Below are positions 6,407 to 10,612 of a stretch of DNA of 10,612 nt, piece after piece (positions within the stretch are counted from its first letter, which is position 1; the number at the start of each line of letters is the position of its first letter). The notes under the pieces are model-generated. The model worked only from the letters and a program-made list of their open reading frames with translations. It searched no databases and was not told where the DNA came from. The position numbers and the translations under genes are program-made. The stretch lies in assembly GCA_900547345.1 (NCBI GenBank), contig URGG01000071.1:1-10612 (forward strand). Reading direction: 5' to 3'. This DNA comes from an uncultured Collinsella sp. Lineage in GTDB: Bacteria; Actinomycetota; Coriobacteriia; Coriobacteriales; Coriobacteriaceae.

Positions 6407-7198
6407 TTACTCCTCGTCGTCCTCATCGTCCGAGAACAGGTCCAGACGGCTCACAAACAAGCCCTCCTTGCCCTCGCGCGCGGTAATGACCACGCGGGCA
6501 ATGGCGAGCGAAATCTCGTAGAGCGAGAGCAGGGCACCATACATGAGGCCCAGCGTAACGGGCGAGCCGTCGGGCGTAATCACAGCCGAGCCCACAAGCA
6601 GGCCCACGTACACGTAGCGCCAGGCGCCGCGGAAGGCCGCGTAGGACACGATGTGGAAGACGGACAGGTAGAAGATGATGAGCGGCAGCTCAAACGCCAC
6701 GCCAAAGCCGATCATAAAGAGCAGCTCCATGTTGACGTAGTTCTCCAGGTCGGGCAGCGCCGTGGCGACGGCCGAGGTCTCGCCGATAAGCCACTCAAAG
6801 CCCGCCGGGATGATGATGAAATAGCAGAAGATGGCGCCCAGGAAGAACAGCACCGTCGAGGCGAGCACCGTGGGCACGACCCATTTGCGCTCGTTGGGAC
6901 GCAGCGCCGGCAGGAAAAATGCTAGAATCTGCCAGATGATCATGGGCGTGCACATGACCACGGCCATCTTGATGGCCAGCGAGAAGCGCAGGCCAAAGCC
7001 GCCGAGCGTGGTGGTGATGTAGAACTTACCGTCCGGCACAAAGGAGCGGATAGGGTCTTCCAAGATGTCGAGCACCACGGGCGTGGCGAAATACAGCACG
7101 ATGGCGGCGGCAAACACCGACACGACCACGATAGTCAGGCGGCGACGGAGCTCTCCCAGGTGATCGAAGAGCGGCATGCGCGCAGGTCCGATAGGCAT
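6407..7198 (-). CDS. tatC: Sec-independent (twin-arginine) translocase subunit TatC
   Basis: TatC is the membrane core that recognises twin-arginine signal peptides of folded proteins. The 263 residues carry the N-terminal HLGELRRRL motif (13-21), the first periplasmic loop PALRPNERK with E103, the FELP motif with E170 in a membrane helix, and ITPDGSP at 207-213. About six hydrophobic segments can be seen (roughly 22-46, 74-97, 108-131, 155-184, 194-208 and 212-238), as expected. The C-terminus is an acidic tail (DLFSDDEDDEE). Its ATG (7196-7198) overlaps the tatA/B stop by one base (TAATG), and a GGGAGG lies upstream in the end of tatA/B, so translation is coupled. A second in-frame ATG at codon 8 directly precedes the conserved motif but is less favoured. 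Confidence 0.95.
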   Translation of the reverse strand: MPIGPARMPLFDHLGELRRRLTIVVVSVFAAAIVLYFATPVVLDILEDPIRSFVPDGKFYITTTLGGFGLRFSLAIKMAVVMCTPMIIWQILAFFLPALRPNERKWVVPTVLASTVLFFLGAIFCYFIIIPAGFEWLIGETSAVATALPDLENYVNMELLFMIGFGVAFELPLIIFYLSVFHIVSYAAFRGAWRYVYVGLLVGSAVITPDGSPVTLGLMYGALLSLYEISLAIARVVITAREGKEGLFVSRLDLFSDDEDDEE

Positions 7199-7779
7199 TA
7201 CTCATCGCCTCCCTTCGAGGCGTCGGCGGCAGCGGCGTCGTCCTCGGCCTCGAGCTCGCGGGCGAGCTGGTCGACGACGGCCTTGCGCTTGCGGGGACGA
7301 CGGGCGTAGAGGTCAGCCGTCGTGGGCTCTACCGGCTCGGGCTCGGGCTCCGGTTCTGCAGCAGGCTCGGGCTCGACGACAGGCTCGGCGGCAGCGGCAG
7401 GCTCGGCACCCTCGGCCTCCTCAGCAGCACCCTCGCCCTCGGCGGCAGCCTCGCTCGCGGCCTTCTCGGCAGCAAGGCGGGCACGGCGCTCGGCAAAGGT
7501 CTCCTTCTTGGCGGGCGCTGCCGTCTCGGCGGCATCCTTGTCCGCATCGGAATCGTCATCGACGGCAGTCTTCTTGGGCTTGACCGGTGCCGAAGCGGCC
7601 TCGCTTACCGGATCGATAATCTCAGACTGAACAACGGCCGTCATCTTTTCCTGCGTCTCGCGGAACTGACGGATGGCACGGCCGATCGTGCGGCCCATCT
7701 GCGGGAGCTTATCCGGGCCAAACAGCAAAAAGCCGAAGACCACGATGATCGCGAGCTCACCCTCTCCAATACCAAACAC
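7198..7779 (-). CDS. tatA: Sec-independent translocase subunit TatA/TatB family
   Basis: This single-helix protein forms or assembles the Tat export pore with TatC. The 193-residue product begins MFGIGEGELAIIVVFGFLLF, one transmembrane helix, then the FGP hinge (20-22), KLPQMGR and an amphipathic helix to about residue 50. The rest is a long charged tail rich in Ala, Glu, Pro and Lys, with Glu-Pro repeats at about 132-152 and a basic RRPRKRK patch at 160-166. The E8 and long tail recall TatB, while FGP recalls TatA; with only one copy here it could do both jobs. The start is GTG 7777-7779, five bases after GGAGG. Starting further upstream (7824) would put a poor, charged segment before the helix, so it is rejected. 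It is first in the row tatA/B-tatC-hypA-hypB-topA. Confidence 0.92.
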   Translation of the reverse strand: MFGIGEGELAIIVVFGFLLFGPDKLPQMGRTIGRAIRQFRETQEKMTAVVQSEIIDPVSEAASAPVKPKKTAVDDDSDADKDAAETAAPAKKETFAERRARLAAEKAASEAAAEGEGAAEEAEGAEPAAAAEPVVEPEPAAEPEPEPEPVEPTTADLYARRPRKRKAVVDQLARELEAEDDAAAADASKGGDE

Positions 7780-7854
7780 ACATACCTCCAAGGCTCGATG
7801 TGAGTCGAGCCCGCACCGCGCCATTCGGCCGGAACTCGTCTATTCATTCGGTCA

Positions 7855-7883
7855 AGTATAGCGCCCGGACGCCAAAACGTCCG
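7855..7883 (-). promoter_or_regulatory. Predicted promoter of the tat-hyp-topA gene row
   Basis: On the minus strand TATACT (7855-7860) matches the -10 consensus at five of six positions. CGGACG (7878-7883), 17 bases upstream, is a weak -35 (three of six). Transcription would start near 7848, about 70 bases before the tatA/B GTG. The aminotransferase promoter has an identical TATACTT -10. Confidence 0.45.
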
Positions 7884-7888
7884 AGCGC
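7861..7888. repeat. Imperfect inverted repeat covering the tat promoter -35 and spacer
   Basis: GCGCCCGGACG (7861-7871) and CGTCCGAGCGC (7878-7888) pair at 10 of 11 positions around the loop CCAAAA. It could be an operator, or a weak terminator for the STAS gene upstream; on the minus strand only TATACTT follows, not a proper T-run. Confidence 0.55.
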
Positions 7889-7932
7889 ATCACAAACATA
7901 TGCCAAACGGCACGCCCTTTTGGGGGCAAAGA

Positions 7933-8247
7933 TTATGCAGCGGTGATCGAAATCTCCTGGTCGACACCCAACAGCTGAACCACGCGCATTACCGGGGGCT
8001 GCACATTGGTGCAGCTAAAACGCTTGCCGTGGTCGACCGCGTGGTGCACGGCGCCCACGAGCACGCCAATGCCCGTTGAATCGATGTAGCTCACCTGGGC
8101 AAAATCGAGCTCAACGGCCTCAGTGGGCTGCTCGAGCGCCAGGTCGATGGCATTGCGCAGGCTATCGGCGTTAGAGATGTCGATCTCGCCGGTTACCTTA
8201 ATGGTGTAGAGCTCTGGCGTGGGGTTGGTGGAAATACCTAAATCCAT
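7933..8247 (-). CDS. STAS-domain anti-sigma factor antagonist (SpoIIAA/RsbV-like)
   Basis: Proteins of this family bind an anti-sigma kinase and release its sigma factor; they are switched off by phosphorylation of one serine. The 104 residues form a single STAS domain: a beta-strand start (LYTIKVTGEID), then YIDSTGIGVLV at 54-64, with S57 in the DST motif as the likely phosphorylated residue, and a C-terminal helix (VMRVVQLLGV). The length matches SpoIIAA and RsbV. The ATG has AAAGGAG seven bases upstream. It follows the aminotransferase gene by 51 bases and may share its transcript. No cognate kinase, phosphatase or sigma factor gene is in the window, so the partner is unknown. A general STAS regulator unrelated to sigma control is possible. 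Confidence 0.9.
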   Translation of the reverse strand: MDLGISTNPTPELYTIKVTGEIDISNADSLRNAIDLALEQPTEAVELDFAQVSYIDSTGIGVLVGAVHHAVDHGKRFSCTNVQPPVMRVVQLLGVDQEISITAA

Positions 8248-8298
8248 GTATATGCTCCTTTACGTATCGAAGGTGCGGATAGTACGGGAAGCCGCGCG

Positions 8299-9603
8299 TT
8301 AGGCGCGCTCGGCACGCGCGAGCTCGGCAGCGACAAGCTTAACGGCCAGCACCAGCACATCGAGCGCGGCCTCCAGGTCCTCGACCGTGGGATAGCTCGG
8401 CGCGATGCGGATGTTGGTATCGCGCGGGTCCTTGCCATAGGGCCAGGTAGCACCGGCCGGCGTGAGCTTGACGCCCAGGTCAGCACAAAGCGCAGCGACC
8501 TTTTGGGCCGAGCCCTCGGGACCATCAAAGCTCACAAAGTAGCCGCCGCGGGGATGCGTCCAAGTGGCGCAACCCGTATCGCCCAGGCCCTCGGTGAGCT
8601 TGCGCTCAACGGCCTCAAAGCGCGGGCGCAAGAACTCGGCGTGCTTTTTCATGTGCTCCCTGACCGCCTCGATGGTGGGAAGGAAACGCACGTGGCGCAG
8701 CTGGTTGAGCTTGTCGGCGCTGATAAGGCCTGCCTTCAGGCGCTTGGAGAACTCGGCGATGACCGCGGGGCTCGCACCGATAAAGCCGATACCGGCGCCC
8801 GGGAAGGTGATCTTGGACGTCGAGGCGAAGGCCACCACGCGATCCTCGGTGCCCGCCGCGCGAGCGAGGTCGAAGATATTGGCGAGCTCGTCGGTCTCGT
8901 CGTACAGGTCGTGCACGCAGTAGGCGTTGTCCCAGAAGATGCGGAAATCGGGCGCGGCCGTGGGCATCTCGACCAGGCGACGCACGGTGTCCTCGCTAAA
9001 GGTAATGCCCGTGGGGTTGGAATACTTGGGCACGCACCAGATACCCTTGATGGAGTCGTCGGCGGCAACCAGGCGCTCGACCTCGTCCATGTCGGGGCCG
9101 TTGTCGGTCATCGCGACGGGGACGTTCTCGATACCCAGATCGGCGGTGATGCCAAAGTGGCGGTCGTAGCCGGGAACCGGGCACAGGAACTTGACCTTCT
9201 TGCCGTCGTGCGCGGCCTCGTAAGCCTCCCAAGGGTCGCTACCACATGAGCCGCAACGCCAGAACATACCGGCGATATCGTGCTCGATCAGCAAGCTCGA
9301 CGAACCCAGCACGAGCGTCTGCTCGGCGGGGCAGCCCAGGAACTCCCCTGCCAACTTGCGTGCCGAGGGAATGCCCTCAAAACAGCCGTAATTGGAGCAG
9401 TCGACGTTGCCGTCGTGCAAATCGGCATCGGCATTGAGGATATCGAGCATGGGTCGAGAGATGTCCACCTGGGAGGGCGACGGCTTGCCGCGGGCCATGT
9501 CGAGCGCCAGGCCCTTGGCCTTGACCTCGGCGACCTCGGCTTTGAGTGCCTCGATGGCGGCATCGAGTTCGGTGGTTTCCATCTTCTGGTAGATCGTCTG
9601 CAT
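8299..9603 (-). CDS. PLP-dependent aminotransferase, class I/II fold (aspartate aminotransferase-like)
   Basis: A cytosolic pyridoxal-phosphate enzyme that should swap an amino group between an amino acid and a 2-oxo acid. The 434 residues show the fold-type I signature set: SNPTG with N196, D225 and Y228 in FWDNAYCV, the PLP lysine K264 in STSKITFPGAG, and the substrate-carboxylate arginine R399 in NIRIAPS. The N-terminal region (MARGKPSP, then NYGCFEGIPSARKLAGEFLG) resembles the actinobacterial aspartate aminotransferase group assigned, as I recall, to Pfam Asp_aminotransf (PF12897), rather than the usual AspC. The substrate is not proven by sequence. The start ATG (9601-9603) has AAAGGT about eight bases upstream; an ATG at codon 8 has no good site. 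It leads a two-gene unit with the STAS gene. Confidence 0.9.
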   Translation of the reverse strand: MQTIYQKMETTELDAAIEALKAEVAEVKAKGLALDMARGKPSPSQVDISRPMLDILNADADLHDGNVDCSNYGCFEGIPSARKLAGEFLGCPAEQTLVLGSSSLLIEHDIAGMFWRCGSCGSDPWEAYEAAHDGKKVKFLCPVPGYDRHFGITADLGIENVPVAMTDNGPDMDEVERLVAADDSIKGIWCVPKYSNPTGITFSEDTVRRLVEMPTAAPDFRIFWDNAYCVHDLYDETDELANIFDLARAAGTEDRVVAFASTSKITFPGAGIGFIGASPAVIAEFSKRLKAGLISADKLNQLRHVRFLPTIEAVREHMKKHAEFLRPRFEAVERKLTEGLGDTGCATWTHPRGGYFVSFDGPEGSAQKVAALCADLGVKLTPAGATWPYGKDPRDTNIRIAPSYPTVEDLEAALDVLVLAVKLVAAELARAERA

Positions 9604-9644
9604 GGGTGCGACCTTTCACGAAGCGGTACGTTGCAATTCTTCTA

Positions 9645-9650
9645 AGTATA
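9645..9650 (-). promoter_or_regulatory. Predicted -10 box (TATACT) of the aminotransferase gene
   Basis: TATACT on the minus strand lies 41 bases before the aminotransferase ATG; transcription would start near 9638. The -35 region is poor (ATAACG at 17 bases). A 7-bp perfect inverted repeat, ACGTTGC (9628-9634) and GCAACGT (9664-9670), flanks the box and could be an operator. Confidence 0.45.
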
Positions 9651-9721
9651 GACCGCCACCGTCGCAACGTTATGAAGCCGTGATAGATTAAGTCCATCGC
9701 AATGAATTACGAATCGCCGCG

Positions 9722-9733
9722 CATGCCGGCATG
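9722..9733. promoter_or_regulatory. Perfect 12-bp palindrome before the 84-residue gene
   Basis: CATGCCGGCATG is a perfect palindrome that ends eight bases before the ribosome-binding site of the downstream gene. It is a possible operator or short mRNA hairpin; a chance origin is not excluded. Confidence 0.4.
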
Positions 9734-9752
9734 AAGCGCCCAAGGAGGCACT

Positions 9753-10007
9753 ATGGAGTACGGATCGTTCCAGGCCGAGGAATTCGGCGACCTGCAGCGC
9801 CTGGTCGACGGGCTGTTTTACGACCGCCACGCCATCGACCGCCTGGATCTGATCGTACAGGCCGAAATCTTGGACCTGGTGCCCGATCTCATGGAAATCG
9901 TGAACCTGCTACCGCCCGGCTATTACGACCGCCAGTCACTTTGCGACCAGCTCAACTCCGCCTTGGCCGCCCACGGCTGGGGCGCCGTCTACGGCACCGT
10001 GGAATAA
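9753..10007 (+). CDS. Small acidic protein of unknown function (84 residues)
   Basis: I do not recognise a family. The product is acidic and mostly helical in appearance, with many Leu, Asp and Glu residues (for example LDLIVQAEILDLVPDLMEIVNLLP) and a short aromatic, glycine-containing end (AAHGWGAVYGTVE). There is no signal peptide, membrane segment or Cys-based metal site; one cysteine is present. The gene call is supported by a strong AAGGAGG four bases before the ATG, by codon usage like its neighbours, and by terminator-like hairpins downstream. It stands alone on the plus strand, divergent from the aminotransferase gene with 149 bases between their starts. No clear -10/-35 pair was found. 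A small DNA- or protein-binding role is possible but nothing in the sequence shows it. Confidence 0.8.
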   Translation: MEYGSFQAEEFGDLQRLVDGLFYDRHAIDRLDLIVQAEILDLVPDLMEIVNLLPPGYYDRQSLCDQLNSALAAHGWGAVYGTVE

Positions 10008-10020
10008 CCTAGTCATTGGG
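10008..10020. repeat. Fragment of hairpin repeat 1
   Basis: CCTAGTCATTGGG is identical over 13 bases to 1322-1334, the start of hairpin repeat 1, and begins at the base after the stop of the 84-residue gene. The rest of the repeat is absent: the following bases TCCTGTGGTC do not continue it. Confidence 0.6.
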
Positions 10021-10051
10021 TCCTGTGGTCAAAAAATAGCAAATATGAGTA

Positions 10052-10072
10052 CTGTTACTTTTTTAGTAACAG
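10052..10072 (+). other. Stem-loop after the 84-residue gene
   Basis: CTGTTACT and AGTAACAG form an 8-bp stem with a TTTTT loop. No T-run directly follows, so it is not a good terminator alone; it sits 13 bases before the real one. Confidence 0.6.
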
Positions 10073-10085
10073 CGATTTTGAATTA

Positions 10086-10107
10086 AAAAGGCCAGTCTTG
10101 GCCTTTT
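10086..10107. terminator. Factor-independent terminator
   Basis: AAAAGGCCA and TGGCCTTTT form a perfect 9-bp stem with a GTCT loop, with an A-run before and T-run after. It would end transcription of the 84-residue gene, and could work in both directions. Confidence 0.8.
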
Positions 10108-10209
10108 GTGTCCGGTTTTGGAAGGATGCATCGGCATTTTTCGTCCAGCCACGCAATCGTTAATGCACAGACAGAATAGATTTGTACATTATTTTTCGCG
10201 CCTAAAATG

Positions 10210-10248
10210 AAACGCCGTTTGTGACAGTACTCACAAACGGCGTTTTTT
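10210..10248 (+). terminator. Strong factor-independent terminator
   Basis: The 15-bp arms AAACGCCGTTTGTGA (10210-10224) and TCACAAACGGCGTTT (10231-10245) pair perfectly around the loop CAGTAC, and the T-run continues to 10248. No gene immediately upstream needs it, because the previous terminator is 100 bases before. Confidence 0.85.
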
Positions 10249-10305
10249 GGCCACTGGGGTGTCCGGCAGGTGGCAAGTACGGTAGCGCACAGAGATGTGG
10301 TGTAA

Positions 10306-10327
10306 GAGGCGGGGCATGCCCCGCCTC
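10306..10327. repeat. Perfect 22-bp GC-rich palindrome upstream of the transposase
   Basis: The 11 bases GAGGCGGGGCA are followed at once by their reverse complement TGCCCCGCCTC. A second hairpin, CCTTT-CAAG-AAAGG, follows at 10331-10344. Such structures in an IS leader can block transcription coming in from neighbouring genes. Confidence 0.75.
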
Positions 10328-10391
10328 CGCCCTTTCAAGAAAGGACGGGGACACCGCCTAGAATTCGTCGTTGGAGTAATGAAGGTGACGA

Positions 10392-10612
10392 ATGGAAGGA
10401 AAGGCGATGCCCCAAGAAGAGAGTGTACTGCGCCTCGGCCGCGACGAGGCCCTCGAGGCGGCGAGGCTTTGGCAGGAGTGCGGCGACGCGCGCGAGTTCG
10501 CGTGCAGGATGCTGGGCAGCGTGATGAACGCGCTGATGGACTCCGAGGCCCAGCAGATGTGCGGCGCGAGCCGCAACGAGCGCAGCGACGGCAGGGAGAA
10601 CAGCCGCAACGG
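10392..10612 (+). CDS. IS256-family transposase (N-terminal part, cut by window edge)
   Basis: The enzyme moves the insertion sequence by DDE-type copy-and-paste transposition. Only 73 codons are visible of a usual length near 400. The fragment contains the typical IS256 N-terminal block: LMDSEAQQMCGASRNERSDG followed by RENSRN, matching the family pattern of E-A-x-x-x-x-G-A ... E-R-S-x-G-R ... R-N-G-Y. The DDE catalytic residues lie beyond the edge. The start is ATG 10392, with AAGGTGA four to six bases upstream; a second in-frame ATG at 10407 has GAAGGA six bases before it and is a fair alternative. Base composition is GC-rich like the chromosome, so the element looks adapted to this host group. 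Whether the gene is intact cannot be judged. Confidence 0.85.
   Translation, partial: MEGKAMPQEESVLRLGRDEALEAARLWQECGDAREFACRMLGSVMNALMDSEAQQMCGASRNERSDGRENSRN

Larger units (their letters stand above)
10008..10391. other. Structured intergenic region, 384 bases, no convincing gene
   Basis: Its first 240 bases are clearly AT-richer than the surrounding genes. It holds a fragment of hairpin repeat 1, a small stem-loop, two factor-independent terminators, and then GC-rich palindromes leading into the transposase gene. The 100 bases between the two terminators hold no credible coding frame; a small RNA ending at the second terminator is possible. Confidence 0.7.
10249..10612 (+). mobile_element. 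IS256-family insertion sequence, left part (boundary uncertain)
   Basis: The element is identified by the transposase start at 10392. Its left end cannot be fixed because the right end is outside the window; it probably lies between the terminator ending at 10248 and the palindrome at 10306. GGGGTGTCC at 10256-10264 is a candidate end, and GGGGACACC at 10347-10355 is its near complement. Confidence 0.5.

Noticed and set aside
5942..6925. A 327-codon plus-strand open frame opposite hypA and tatC
   Set aside because: Antisense shadow of well-supported genes, with low-complexity charged composition.
7198..7824. A longer tatA/B start at 7824
   Set aside because: The extra 15 residues break the family's usual N-terminus, while the GTG at 7777-7779 has GGAGG at good spacing and begins MFGIGEGEL as the family expects.
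8503..9249. A 248-codon plus-strand open frame opposite the aminotransferase
   Set aside because: Antisense shadow; the minus-strand frame has the PLP lysine and the other conserved residues.
10045..10086. A 13-codon frame (MSTVTFLVTAILN) ending at a terminator, like a leader peptide
   Set aside because: It has no ribosome-binding site, no run of a single regulatory amino acid and no downstream biosynthetic gene, so attenuation is unsupported.
10008..10391. A tRNA or other classic structural RNA in the intergenic block
   Set aside because: No cloverleaf arms, no T-loop GTTCRA pattern and no CCA end; the hairpins are terminator-like.

Overview
The window looks like the chromosome of a GC-rich actinobacterium of the class Coriobacteriia, most likely Collinsella or a close relative. 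This rests on the base composition, the protein style (acidic, Ala/Glu-rich tails), a tmk-holB pair, an archaeal-type DNA topoisomerase I, and long perfect hairpin repeats between genes. The genus is inferred and was not tested by a database search.

Layout. Positions 1-1234 (minus strand): thymidylate kinase (tmk) followed by the DNA polymerase III delta' subunit (holB), which runs off the left edge. Both are read from a recognisable promoter near 1287-1315. Positions 1235-1530: intergenic, with two long perfect hairpins and the promoter of a plus-strand gene. Positions 1531-2514 (plus): a zinc-ribbon, single-pass membrane protein of unknown function. Positions 2515-2655: a third long hairpin repeat and a bidirectional terminator that separates the convergent genes. 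Positions 2656-7779 (minus): a five-gene row, transcribed tatA/B > tatC > hypA > hypB > topA. Positions 7933-9603 (minus): a class I/II-type aminotransferase followed by a STAS-domain anti-sigma-factor antagonist. Positions 9753-10007 (plus): an 84-residue protein of unknown function, divergent from the aminotransferase. Positions 10008-10391: AT-richer, highly structured intergenic DNA with two factor-independent terminators, a fragment of one of the hairpin repeats and long palindromes. Positions 10392-10612 (plus): the start of an IS256-family transposase, cut by the right edge.

How the genes fit together. TatA/B and TatC form the twin-arginine export pore. HypA and HypB deliver nickel to [NiFe] hydrogenase (or another nickel enzyme). 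Many hydrogenases are exported folded through Tat, so the tat-hypAB linkage is functionally sensible, although no hydrogenase structural gene or hypCDEF lies in the window. topA sits at the end of this row with no clear promoter of its own. tmk and holB both serve DNA replication.

The window is mostly housekeeping. I see no convincing new defence or mobile system. The most unusual material is the family of hairpin repeats: two copies share a GGGACGTTC stem core and carry a third copy of the outer arm inside the loop, so either of two hairpins could form. The structured block at 10021-10250 next to the insertion sequence also deserves a look.
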